Shown piece after piece: positions 9,650-17,445 of a stretch of 64,000 nucleotides of DNA. The translations under genes and the position numbers were made by a program. Positions within the stretch are counted from its first letter, which is position 1. Every line of letters begins with the position of its first letter. Where the stretch lies: assembly GCF_900156375.1 (NCBI RefSeq), contig NZ_FTNK01000002.1, positions 496,001 through 560,000 of the forward strand, read 5' to 3'. The notes below the pieces were generated by a model. The model saw nothing but the letters and a program-made list of their open reading frames with translations. It was not told the origin of the DNA and did not search any database. This DNA comes from Paenibacillus macquariensis (GTDB lineage Bacteria; Bacillota; Bacilli; Paenibacillales; Paenibacillaceae).

Positions 9650-10456
9650 ATGAAGGACACCAAGAAAGTAGTGAATTTTGCATTATTTCTGATCTTTGTA
9701 TTAGTGGTCATTGCCATCGCAGAACGGATCGGTTATCAATCTTTCGCACTTGGATCATTCAAGATTGGATTATTGCCGCTCGTATTTGCGATCCTTATCA
9801 CAATGTTACTTGGTATCAAGCTATGTCGAAAAGGGATCTTAAAACGTGTTTACAGCGAGTTCAATGTTAACTTCGCTGGGAAGTATCTCATATTTATAAT
9901 GCTTCCACTTATGGCACGATATGGAGCAGATGTTGCACCAAAGATTCGTGAGATTTTATCCGTTGGATGGGTATTTATTATTCAGGAAATAGGTAATCTG
10001 GGAACTGTATTGATTGGATTGCCAATAGCTATTCTGATTGGACTTAAGCGCGAAGCCATTGGGGCAACACTTGGTATTGGCCGTGAAGGGGAACTTGCTT
10101 ATATTTCTGAGAAATATACATTGGATTCCGATGAAGGGCGCGGCGTGTTATCTTTGTATATTATCGGTACGTTGTTCGGTACCATTATTTTCAGTATACT
10201 TGCTCCTCTCCTGTTAGGACTAGGATTCAGTGTTGAAGCACTTGCAATGTCCTCTGGTGTGGGGTCAGCCAGTATGATGACAGCGGCATCTTCTGCACTG
10301 GTTGCTCAAGTCCCTGAAAAAGCAGAGACAATCCGAGCGTATGCCTCTGCAAGTCAACTGTTGACAAGCTTCCTTGGCACTTATACGATGGTATTCCTTG
10401 CTGTGCCATTACAGCGATTCATGTACAACAAGATGATGAAGCGGGGGAGTAAATAA
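9650..10456 (+). CDS. DUF3100-like polytopic membrane protein
   Basis: Integral membrane protein of 268 aa with about seven to eight hydrophobic segments. Gly/Ser-rich stretches (GVGSASMMTAASSALV, about residues 203-218) break the helices, as in transporters with re-entrant loops such as the LrgB or LysO type. I believe it belongs to the DUF3100 family, whose members often sit beside M20 amidohydrolases. ATG at 9650 is preceded by AAGAGGAG at 9627-9634. The stop overlaps the next start by one base (TAATG), so both are made in fixed ratio and probably form one two-subunit transporter. The substrate is unknown but is probably the substrate or product of the M20 enzyme. Confidence 0.68.
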   Translation: MKDTKKVVNFALFLIFVLVVIAIAERIGYQSFALGSFKIGLLPLVFAILITMLLGIKLCRKGILKRVYSEFNVNFAGKYLIFIMLPLMARYGADVAPKIREILSVGWVFIIQEIGNLGTVLIGLPIAILIGLKREAIGATLGIGREGELAYISEKYTLDSDEGRGVLSLYIIGTLFGTIIFSILAPLLLGLGFSVEALAMSSGVGSASMMTAASSALVAQVPEKAETIRAYASASQLLTSFLGTYTMVFLAVPLQRFMYNKMMKRGSK

Positions 10457-10944
10457 TGGATAAGAATATGAATAAATACCTTAAATTCGGACTTGTACTC
10501 TTTCTTAGTGTTTGCTTGGTCTTGTTTACTCAACAGGTTAAAGTCTGGTTCAACGGTGAGACTGCTACACCAATTAGTATGATGACCATCTATGGTTTAA
10601 TCGTGTTATGGACTTTTTCCTTTGCTGGCGTGTTATTTTCTGACGTAATGAAAAAAACTAAGGTTCGCTTTCTGCAAGATTTCCCTGTATTAGGGTGGGT
10701 ATCGATCGTATCCTTAATATTCTGTTTAATGTTTGATTTCCCTATTCGAGCGATCCAGGCTGTTGACTTCTTGTCCATTACAACACCTGTACTTACATTC
10801 GCTGGTATATCTGTAGCCGACCGTCTTATTGACCTTCGACGTACTTCTTGGCGTGTGGCGATTGTTGCTGTATTCGTCTTCCTAGGAACGTATGTGGGTA
10901 GCGCAATTCTTTCTGAACTTGGTCTGGCTATCATGGGTGGATGA
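10456..10944 (+). CDS. Small membrane subunit paired with DUF3100-like protein
   Basis: Hydrophobic protein of 162 aa with about four to five membrane segments and no soluble domain. Its ATG overlaps the last base of the upstream gene's stop codon, the sign of a coupled two-component membrane system in which a small and a large subunit act together, as in LrgA/LrgB or MadL/MadM pairs. I do not recognise the family with certainty. The three genes from 8345 form one operon, and the leuA T-box leader begins after it. Confidence 0.6.
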   Translation: MDKNMNKYLKFGLVLFLSVCLVLFTQQVKVWFNGETATPISMMTIYGLIVLWTFSFAGVLFSDVMKKTKVRFLQDFPVLGWVSIVSLIFCLMFDFPIRAIQAVDFLSITTPVLTFAGISVADRLIDLRRTSWRVAIVAVFVFLGTYVGSAILSELGLAIMGG

Positions 10945-10976
10945 TAAATAAATATTATTACGATTAGATTAATCCG

Positions 10977-11005
10977 TTGACAAAATTATCTGAGTGCCCT
11001 AATAT
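10977..11005 (+). promoter_or_regulatory. Sigma-A promoter of the leuA leader
   Basis: TTGACA at 10977-10982, a 17-base spacer and TAATAT at 11000-11005 give a good sigma-A promoter. Transcription would start near 11012, about 430 bases upstream of leuA, giving room for the T-box leader. Confidence 0.65.
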
Positions 11006-11011
11006 AATCAA

Positions 11012-11272
11012 TAATTAATAAATCAAATGTTAGGATTAGAAATAGTAGAAGTGAAATGACCTTTCAGAGAGCCGTTGGGTGGTGGGAAACGGTAGTGTCG
11101 ATCGCTTTGAACTCGTCTATGAACAGCTGCCCGATAAGTAGGGTTAGACGGAATTCCACCGTTACAGGGATAGATGGTAATTGCCATCGAAGAAGATCAT
11201 TTCGTAAGAAATGAATTAGAGTGGTACCGCGGGTTAGCCCCCGTCTCTATACGTAGAGACGGGGTTTTTTTG
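11012..11272 (+). ncRNA. T-box riboswitch, leucine specific
   Basis: Leader RNA that senses uncharged tRNA. The conserved T-box sequence AGAGTGGTACCGCGG lies at 11218-11232 and is followed by a strong terminator hairpin at about 11238-11272 (CCCGTCTCT / AGAGACGGG plus a T run). In stem I the specifier loop reads GAACTCGTC, with CTC at 11112-11114 as the probable specifier codon, that is, leucine. Uncharged tRNA-Leu would bind and stabilise the antiterminator, letting polymerase read into leuA. The specifier assignment rests on the typical GAA-NNN-purine context and fits the downstream gene. Confidence 0.93.
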
Positions 11273-11442
11273 TGTTCTAAAATAGTATGAGATATACACT
11301 TATACGCCTTTTGGAATACAGCGTGAATGCGTTTATTCTTCCACATTGTGGAGACATCCGTTTACGAATGTTGATTAAATTCCGGATTTAATCAACCCCG
11401 CTTCATATATAGCATACCAAACTTATCTAGGGGGAAATTCAA

Positions 11443-12984
11443 ATGAACCGCAAAATTATCGTATTAGATACTACATTACGCGACGGTGAACAAGTGCCAG
11501 GTGCAAAATTGAATGTACTTCAAAAAATAGAGTTTGCTCATCAATTAGAACGACTTAACGTAGATATCATCGAAGCAGGATTCCCTGCTTCTTCCGCTGG
11601 AGATTTTCAAGCGGTGCAGGAAATTGTAAGAAGTGTAGGAGACTCTGTATCGATTACAGCGCTTGCAAGGGCTGTGAAAAGTGACATTGATGCCGTCTAT
11701 GAAAGCATCAAACTTGCACAAAATCCGCTCATTCATATCGTGCTTGGAACTTCAAACGTCCATGTAGAGAAGAAATTTAATCGCTCCAAAGAAGCTGTGA
11801 TGCAGATGGGGGTAGACGCCGTTAAGTATGCTAAAACACTGCTTCCGCATGTCCAATACTCCACAGAGGATGCATCGAGATCGGAATTCGAATATTTGTG
11901 GAAAACGATCGAATCTGTTGTCAAAGCAGGAGCTACCATGATTAATGTACCGGATACAGTAGGCTACGCCGTTCCTGAGGAATTTGGAGAGCTGATCCGC
12001 AAAATAAACGAACGACTTAAAAATTTGGATGAGAAAGTGATCCTTAGTGTACATTGCCATAATGATCTTGGACTCGCAACGGCGAATACGCTAAGTGCGA
12101 TCAAAAATGGCGCCGAGAAAATCGAGGTTACGATTAACGGTTTAGGTGAGCGGGCGGGTAACACATCCTTAGAGGAAGTTGTAATGGGGATCAAAGTACG
12201 TGAGAACCATTTTAAATGCTCCACGGACATCAATACAAAAGAAATACTCAAAACATCCAGGTTACTAACTCATTTGACCGGTTTGGATGTGCAAGTTAAC
12301 AAGGCGATTACTGGAGAGAATGCTTTTGCACATTCATCTGGGATCCATCAGGATGGTTTATTGAAAAATAAACAAGTATATGAAATTATGTCTCCTGAAG
12401 AGGTCGGAGCAGAGAGTATGGAATTGATCCTCACTGCACGTTCAGGTCGACATGCCTTCAAAAATGCGGTTGAAAAAATGGGTTTTGACATGAGCGATGG
12501 AGAAGACTTTGAATCGTTATTCGAAAAATTCATTACATTAGCTGATACTAAAAAAGAAGTCTATGATCACGACGTATTTTACTTAGTGACCAATCATCGC
12601 TCCATTGAGGCGAGTAGCAGTCAGCTTTACGAGTTGGTGTCGTTCCAAGTCGTAACCAACGATCTCTATCCTACTGCAACCATCAAATTGAAAAAGGGAT
12701 CTGAGACATTTAAAGACAGTGCTGTAGGTGATGGTCCGATCGATGCCCTATTTAGTGTCATCAAAACCTTAGTTGGGTTAGAAGTTGAATTGAAGGATTA
12801 TAAAATCAACAGTCTATCTAGGGGGAAAGAAGCCATTGGTCGGGTAAACCTTCGGATCGAATACCAAGGCAAAATATACGCTGGACGCGCTTTGGATACC
12901 GATATTAGTAAAGCAAGTGCTATGGCCTTCCTGAACGGCATCAATGCCGCTTTGCTTGATGCTACTAATGACAATCTGAATTAG
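11443..12984 (+). CDS. leuA: 2-isopropylmalate synthase
   Basis: Enzyme of 513 aa that condenses acetyl-CoA with 2-ketoisovalerate to 2-isopropylmalate, the first committed step of leucine synthesis in the cytoplasm. The N-terminal TIM barrel carries [10 protein letters not shown] near residues 8-17, the metal-binding HCHNDLG motif (about 204-210) and NGLGERAGN. The GIHQDG motif near 305 and the C-terminal LeuA regulatory domain (about 390-510) mark it as full length and probably feedback-inhibited by leucine. The motif after the catalytic Arg reads GEQVPG rather than the common GEQSPG. Start ATG follows AGGGGG. It stands alone, without ilv or leuBCD genes, under its own leucine T-box. Confidence 0.95.
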   Translation: MNRKIIVLDTTLRDGEQVPGAKLNVLQKIEFAHQLERLNVDIIEAGFPASSAGDFQAVQEIVRSVGDSVSITALARAVKSDIDAVYESIKLAQNPLIHIVLGTSNVHVEKKFNRSKEAVMQMGVDAVKYAKTLLPHVQYSTEDASRSEFEYLWKTIESVVKAGATMINVPDTVGYAVPEEFGELIRKINERLKNLDEKVILSVHCHNDLGLATANTLSAIKNGAEKIEVTINGLGERAGNTSLEEVVMGIKVRENHFKCSTDINTKEILKTSRLLTHLTGLDVQVNKAITGENAFAHSSGIHQDGLLKNKQVYEIMSPEEVGAESMELILTARSGRHAFKNAVEKMGFDMSDGEDFESLFEKFITLADTKKEVYDHDVFYLVTNHRSIEASSSQLYELVSFQVVTNDLYPTATIKLKKGSETFKDSAVGDGPIDALFSVIKTLVGLEVELKDYKINSLSRGKEAIGRVNLRIEYQGKIYAGRALDTDISKASAMAFLNGINAALLDATNDNLN

Positions 12985-13055
12985 TTGCAAAGACCGTAGG
13001 GAATGGAAGAATTGAGCCACGGATGTACAAAGAAAATACTAATAGATAACAACGA

Positions 13056-13096
13056 AACGGATGATCATTATATGTTAATGATCATCCGTTTTTTTA
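13056..13096 (+). terminator. Rho-independent terminator after leuA
   Basis: AACGGATGATCATTA pairs with TAATGATCATCCGTT around a five-base loop, followed by a T run. The rest of the 12985-13302 gap holds only AT-rich sequence that probably contains the next promoter. Confidence 0.92.
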
Positions 13097-13302
13097 TTTA
13101 TAAGCATTGTGAGTGAGTTGTTAGATAAAATACATTTTCACTAATATTAGGGTAGCTGATGATTACAATCAACAAATGGTTGTATTGCTAAAAATGTAAA
13201 TAAAACAGGATATTGGTACCTATATGTAGAATATTGTTATTATTGAGTGAATCGGATTGGTGAGATAGATTTTATGAAGAAAATGACAAATCGAGGTGAA
13301 TC

Positions 13303-14796
13303 ATGAAGAAATTTAGCTTGTTAATCCTGTTGTGTGCATTCTTTATTATCAGTTGTCCGAGTAAAGGGGAAGCTGCTGCGGTTCAGTCGAAGATCATTCT
13401 TGATAGCAAGGAAATAAGTATGCCTGCTAATGTCCAGGTTCATGTCGTAAATGAGAATGTTATGATCCCGATCCGTATCGTAGTTGAGAATCTGAAGTTT
13501 AAGGTAGACTGGGATCAAAAGTCACAAGGCGTCAAGATTCAACAAGATGCAAAGATCATCTCCTTAACGGTCAATCAACAAGAAGCCACGGTGGATGGCA
13601 AACAAGTTGTATTAACGGCAGCACCTCAAGTAAAGAACGAAACCGTGCTAGTTCCCATTCGATTCGTGAGTGAACAAATGGGGATCTCAGTAAGCTGGGA
13701 TAATCTTGATAAAACAGTGTACCTGACGAGTAGTAACAAGGAGTCTATCAAGGATGGACAAGCAGGCACAGTAGAAACGGTACTACCTACAACGGATGCA
13801 CCTGAAGTCACAGAAGTCGATACAGACCCGATTGCTTCAAATGGAAGTGGTCAGACAACGAATCTATTAAATCATGTTAATAGATTGAACTTTGTAAATA
13901 ACCAACTCATTATATCTTCAGATGGAGCAGTAACTCCTAATATTTCTAGATTAACAAATCCCGATCGAATTGTCGTGGACTTACCAAATACGACTTTCGC
14001 TGATTCCTTTGGATCGGTGCAACCATTGGATGCTGGATTGAAAGGAATATTAGATGTTAGTGGATATCCGAATATATCGGAAGTAAGGTATTCGTTGTTT
14101 ACTCGTGATCCCTACCAGGTCAGAGTAGTCATTGCTCTGAAGCAAGCAAATGCGTATCAATTAATTCCAGGTCTGGATTCAAATATGCTTATAATTGATT
14201 TGAATGTTACAGAAGACAGTACAACGTATGTTCCTCCGGTTGTCGGATCAGGGCGGAAGATTGTTGTAATCGATCCTGGGCATGGCGGAAGTGATCCAGG
14301 TACAACTAGTATTACGAATAAACACGAGAAGGACTTTACTTTGCCTCTATCTCTGAAAGTACAAGCACTTTTACTTAAGGAGCCCAATATAGCGGTAGTG
14401 ATGACCCGTGATAGTGACGTATACCCTACCCGTCCTAAACGGGTTCAGTTGGCTAATCAATTAAAAGCCGATGTGTTTGTATCGATACATGGGAATAGCC
14501 TTCTTAATTCACCACAAGCAAATGGTACGGAAACGTATTATTACCAACGAAGCAGTAGCAAAGACCTTGCAAATGTCATTCATAAATATTTAGTTAAAGC
14601 TATAGGTTTAAGAGACCGTGGCGTTAAAAATGAGAGTTTCCAAGTGATTAGAGAGACTACCATGCCTGCAGTACTTTTAGAAATTGGATTCCTAAGTAAT
14701 AGCGCGGAAGAAATGATTTTGCAATCAGATGACATGCAGAATAAAGCAGCTCAAGCTATTGTAGATGGAATTAAAGAATATGTGGGTGTTAAGTAA
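13303..14796 (+). CDS. N-acetylmuramoyl-L-alanine amidase, exported
   Basis: Secreted cell-wall hydrolase of 497 aa. A signal peptide occupies about residues 1-25 (ending GEAAA). A copper-amine-oxidase N-terminal-like domain covers about 30-145, with the typical paired VPIRFV repeats. A linker rich in Thr, Asp and Glu follows, then an AMIN domain at about 190-295 that targets peptidoglycan or the septum, and an Amidase_3 catalytic domain at about 320-497. Zinc ligands and catalytic residues are visible in DPGHGGSDPGT (His about 327), SIHGN and the C-terminal LLEIGFLSN. It cleaves the amide between MurNAc and the stem peptide. ATG follows GAGGTG. This domain order is common in Paenibacillus. 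Confidence 0.93.
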   Translation: MKKFSLLILLCAFFIISCPSKGEAAAVQSKIILDSKEISMPANVQVHVVNENVMIPIRIVVENLKFKVDWDQKSQGVKIQQDAKIISLTVNQQEATVDGKQVVLTAAPQVKNETVLVPIRFVSEQMGISVSWDNLDKTVYLTSSNKESIKDGQAGTVETVLPTTDAPEVTEVDTDPIASNGSGQTTNLLNHVNRLNFVNNQLIISSDGAVTPNISRLTNPDRIVVDLPNTTFADSFGSVQPLDAGLKGILDVSGYPNISEVRYSLFTRDPYQVRVVIALKQANAYQLIPGLDSNMLIIDLNVTEDSTTYVPPVVGSGRKIVVIDPGHGGSDPGTTSITNKHEKDFTLPLSLKVQALLLKEPNIAVVMTRDSDVYPTRPKRVQLANQLKADVFVSIHGNSLLNSPQANGTETYYYQRSSSKDLANVIHKYLVKAIGLRDRGVKNESFQVIRETTMPAVLLEIGFLSNSAEEMILQSDDMQNKAAQAIVDGIKEYVGVK

Positions 14797-14817
14797 AGAC
14801 GGGGAGAGAATATCATG

Positions 14818-14842
14818 AGGGCTACCGCGAGGTAGTCCTTTT
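14818..14842 (+). terminator. Short terminator after amidase
   Basis: The pairing GGGCTACC / GGTAGTCC around GCGA, followed by TTTTC, gives a short, modest terminator-like hairpin. Confidence 0.55.
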
Positions 14843-14921
14843 CTCGTCTACGAGCAGTAACATGTGAATTCGTTGCAACAAAACTAGAAGGGATTGCGTT
14901 TGATTGTTAGGAGGTGCTGAA

Positions 14922-15428
14922 ATGAAGAAATTAATCATTATTATTCTCACCTTGATGAGCTTAGTTGCATGTGAACAGTCTTCACAATCTAGACAACAAT
15001 TTACTATTGATCGCAGTCTCCCCAAGGAACAAGCGATGATAACATCGGTTCCTCTTCCTGCAAAAGAACATTTTACAGCAAGTATTTCTGTCCCAAAGCA
15101 AATAAAATCAAATGAAGTGTTCATACTTGAGGCAACGCTAAAGAACGTATCTGATAGAGATTTAACCATTTTACATGCATCAGGTGTGTTTTATTTCTCC
15201 ATTAAAGATAGTAACGGCAAGGGCGTTAATACTTTTGTTATGAAAGAGGTAGGAATACAACATCCTATTCAAAGTAAAGGGATTATCACTGAGCGCTATG
15301 AATACAGGATAGATAATCCAGGGATTTGTGAAGTTTCTGCAATTGCAAAATTCTCACTAGGTGAAGGGGACAATTTTAAAGAAGTTGAAACAGACAAGGG
15401 GAATATTGAAGTTGTTTTGGTAAATTAA
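14922..15428 (+). CDS. Small lipoprotein with beta-sandwich-like body
   Basis: Lipoprotein of 168 aa. The start ATG at 14922 is chosen because GGAGGTG lies just before it; an in-frame upstream TTG would put charged residues before the signal. The signal peptide ends in a lipobox SLVAC with Cys about 17. The mature part is beta-rich (SVPKQIKSNEVFILEATLKN) and resembles the immunoglobulin-like or BsuPI-type domains that bind or protect surface proteins. I cannot assign a function. It lies 125 bases after the amidase gene and has its own weak terminator, so it is probably expressed separately. Confidence 0.7.
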   Translation: MKKLIIIILTLMSLVACEQSSQSRQQFTIDRSLPKEQAMITSVPLPAKEHFTASISVPKQIKSNEVFILEATLKNVSDRDLTILHASGVFYFSIKDSNGKGVNTFVMKEVGIQHPIQSKGIITERYEYRIDNPGICEVSAIAKFSLGEGDNFKEVETDKGNIEVVLVN

Positions 15429-15470
15429 GGTTCGCCAACCTTCCGAAACTGATTCTGCCTATCTGAAGGT

Positions 15471-15505
15471 GCAACTCGATCTGAAAAGTTCAAGTTGCTT
15501 TTTTG
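15471..15505 (+). terminator. Weak terminator after lipoprotein gene
   Basis: GCAACT / AGTTGC with a long loop and TTTTTT; a short stem, so only moderately convincing. Confidence 0.45.
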
Positions 15506-15572
15506 TTCTTGACATAAAAGTTCGATTTTACTTAGTTGTTTATACTCAGTTAATATTAGGAGAATAATATGA

Positions 15573-15677
15573 TATCGTCGGGTTCAACAAGTTGAACAAA
15601 TACGATCAAGGTGTGACAATAATGAAGCTTTAGAAAAACTATCTGAAATGATGAACAATGAAGTAGAACAAAATTGA
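15573..15677 (+). pseudogene. C-terminal remnant of a lost gene
   Basis: An open reading frame of 34 codons with no start (YRRVQQVEQIRSRCDNNEAL onward, ending EVEQN then TGA). Its composition is helical and regulator-like, and just upstream an ATG with a GGAGA ribosome site at 15560-15571 opens in a different frame and stops after eight codons. This looks like the end of a frameshifted, decayed small gene, possibly a transcription regulator. I could not identify the family. Confidence 0.35.
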
Positions 15678-15699
15678 TAACGAAATGGAGACCAATCAA

Positions 15700-16422
15700 A
15701 TGAAAATACTTAATATTGTACCCATTAATATAAGCATCCCACTACCAAGTATGCCGGGCAAGCTCTGGACTATTACTCCGACGTTGCTAAGTAGCGAAGA
15801 TTCTCTTATTCTTATCGACACAGGTATGCCAGGCATGATAGAAGAAATAGCATCACAGATGGAAGCCGCTGGATTTTCTATTGAACAATTAACCGGGATT
15901 GTGCTTACACATCAAGATATCGACCATGTCGGAAGCGTTACTCAAATTATGAACATTCATCCGGAAATCGATATTTATGCCCATCCGCAAGACAAGCCAT
16001 ATATCGAAGGAGATCTTCCTCCCTTCAAGGCTCTCCATGAGACGCTTGTCAAAAAAATCGAAGCTAACTATATAGTCCATGCTAGAGAAATAGTCAATCA
16101 TATGATCTCAGATGAGGACATAATAGATTGTGCCGGTGGTATCATCGCGGTACATACACCAGGCCATACACCGGGGCACATCAGTCTATATCATCCTGCT
16201 ACGAAAACACTCATTGCTGGCGATGCGCTGACTAACAATGAGGGACAGTTGGAAGGACCTAATCCAAAGCAAACACCAGATATGGAAGAAGCCTACCGAT
16301 CTTTAAGTAAGCTCTCTGCTTATGATATCGAAAAAGTAATTTGTTACCATGGCGGATTGTATGATCGGCCAGACGTGAATAAGCGCATCGCTGAAATTGC
16401 TGCTTCTGGACCCCAGGGTTAA
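15700..16422 (+). CDS. Metallo-beta-lactamase-fold hydrolase
   Basis: Hydrolase of 240 aa with the metallo-beta-lactamase fold. The metal-binding signature THQDIDHVGS (HxxxDH) is near residues 72-81, the next His is in HTPGHTPGH near 153-161, and the bridging Asp is in GDAL near 178. It belongs to the broad glyoxalase II/YflN-like hydrolase group; the substrate cannot be inferred. I chose ATG at 15700 because ATGGAG at 15685-15690 serves as its ribosome site, which makes the upstream in-frame ATG at 15685 unlikely. It ends four bases before the ArsR promoter, so it is separate from that operon. Confidence 0.85.
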   Translation: MKILNIVPINISIPLPSMPGKLWTITPTLLSSEDSLILIDTGMPGMIEEIASQMEAAGFSIEQLTGIVLTHQDIDHVGSVTQIMNIHPEIDIYAHPQDKPYIEGDLPPFKALHETLVKKIEANYIVHAREIVNHMISDEDIIDCAGGIIAVHTPGHTPGHISLYHPATKTLIAGDALTNNEGQLEGPNPKQTPDMEEAYRSLSKLSAYDIEKVICYHGGLYDRPDVNKRIAEIAASGPQG

Positions 16423-16425
16423 GAG

Positions 16426-16477
16426 TTGACACGACACCTTTCGGTGTCCTATAATCATTAGGACACCGAAAGGTGTC
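16426..16477 (+). promoter_or_regulatory. Promoter with twin palindromic operators for ArsR
   Basis: TTGACA at 16426-16431 and TATAAT at 16450-16455, with an 18-base spacer, form an almost consensus promoter. The spacer holds the palindrome GACACCTTTCGGTGTC (16433-16448). A second copy in inverted orientation, GACACCGAAAGGTGTC, lies at 16462-16477 over the expected transcription start. The centres are 29 bases apart, nearly three helical turns. Binding of the ArsR-type product of the next gene would block polymerase twice, giving tight autorepression (inference). The whole array could also fold as a hairpin in RNA, but there is no T run, so an operator is more likely. Confidence 0.85.
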
Positions 16478-16544
16478 TTATTAGGTGGATATGAAGTTTA
16501 ATCAGTGACATACAGGAAATAATAATGAAAAGGTGGGGGTGATT

Positions 16545-16871
16545 GTGAACGAAAAAAGTCAAGTGCGGGACGTTTATGACGCTATTGCCGATCCAACAAG
16601 GCGAAAATTGCTTCAAATGTTAGCTGATGTTGAAGAATTACCTCTACATGAGATAACGGTTCATTTTCAAATGGGACGTACAGCAGTGTCTAAGCATTTG
16701 GCTATCCTTAAAGATGCTGATCTCGTAATGACTCGAAAGGTTGGTAGAGAAACGAGGTATCGGTTGAATGCCACTCCGCTCCAAGAAATTCAAGATTGGG
16801 TATCTTTTTACGAAGGATTTTGGAAAGAAAGATTTGGTAAACTAAAACTATTATTGGAGGAAAAACAATGA
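16545..16871 (+). CDS. ArsR-family repressor
   Basis: Winged-helix regulator of 108 aa. The recognition region is around residues 40-65 (HFQMGRTAVSKHLAILKDA), and the N terminus (YDAIADPTRRKLLQML) is typical of the ArsR subgroup paired with SRPBCC proteins. It lacks the Cys-rich metal sites of metal-sensing ArsR members, so it probably does not sense arsenic. The start is GTG at 16545, preceded by AGGTGGGGG; other GTGs upstream in frame lie within that ribosome site. It overlaps the SRPBCC gene by four bases (ATGA) and sits behind the twin-operator promoter, so it is very likely autoregulated. Confidence 0.88.
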   Translation: MNEKSQVRDVYDAIADPTRRKLLQMLADVEELPLHEITVHFQMGRTAVSKHLAILKDADLVMTRKVGRETRYRLNATPLQEIQDWVSFYEGFWKERFGKLKLLLEEKQ

Positions 16872-17284
16872 AACCAGATGTATCATTAGATTATCAATTT
16901 ACAAGTTCAATCGAGCAGGTGTGGAACGCTTTAACTGATTCAGATACGCTTGCGAAATGGATATGGAGCAATGACTTTAAAGCAATCGTAGGACATAAAT
17001 TTCAATTCCGAGCTGAGCCAAATGAATGGTGGGATGGAATCGTAGATTCCGAGGTACTCGTAGTGGACGAGCCTCATACATTATCTTACACTTGGGTAAG
17101 TGCTGGAGAAAGTACAACGGTTACATGGACTTTGAAAAAAGGTTCAGATGGAACTACTCATCTACATTTCGATCAAACTGGATTTAGTGAAGCAACAAAA
17201 GCACGCCAGGGAGCCATTGAAGGAGCTAAATATGCTTGGATGAATATGGGTGGTCAGCTCGAAAAAGTGTTAGCAGATCTGTAA
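16868..17284 (+). CDS. SRPBCC (AHSA1-like) protein
   Basis: Protein of 138 aa with the SRPBCC helix-grip fold in its AHSA1/YndB form: SSIEQVWNALTDSDTLAKW at the N terminus, and a C-terminal long helix (EGAKYAWMNMGGQLEKV). The fold encloses a hydrophobic cavity that binds small lipophilic ligands. It starts inside the ArsR stop codon, so the two are co-translated. A common view is that the SRPBCC protein binds or clears the ligand that the ArsR partner senses; that is inference here, and the ligand is unknown. Confidence 0.85.
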   Translation: MKPDVSLDYQFTSSIEQVWNALTDSDTLAKWIWSNDFKAIVGHKFQFRAEPNEWWDGIVDSEVLVVDEPHTLSYTWVSAGESTTVTWTLKKGSDGTTHLHFDQTGFSEATKARQGAIEGAKYAWMNMGGQLEKVLADL

Positions 17285-17353
17285 GAATGATTTCTTCATC
17301 CTCGATAATGACTTATATTAATCGTTGATACAAATTATCCATTCTTCAACAAT

Positions 17354-17390
17354 ATGACGCTTTTCTGGAACACGGAAAGCGTCATTTTTA
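17354..17390 (+). terminator. Rho-independent terminator after ArsR operon
   Basis: ATGACGCTTT pairs with AAAGCGTCAT around an 11-12 base loop, followed by TTTTTA. Confidence 0.88.
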
Positions 17391-17445
17391 ATGGTATAAG
17401 GGAATCCGTTATCAAATTCAGTTAGAGATGGGAGAGGATACCACT

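Noticed and set aside
16433..16477. Reading the mirrored palindromes as a rho-independent terminator for the hydrolase upstream
   Set aside because: No T run follows, and the first palindrome sits exactly between -35 and -10 boxes, which fits operators much better.
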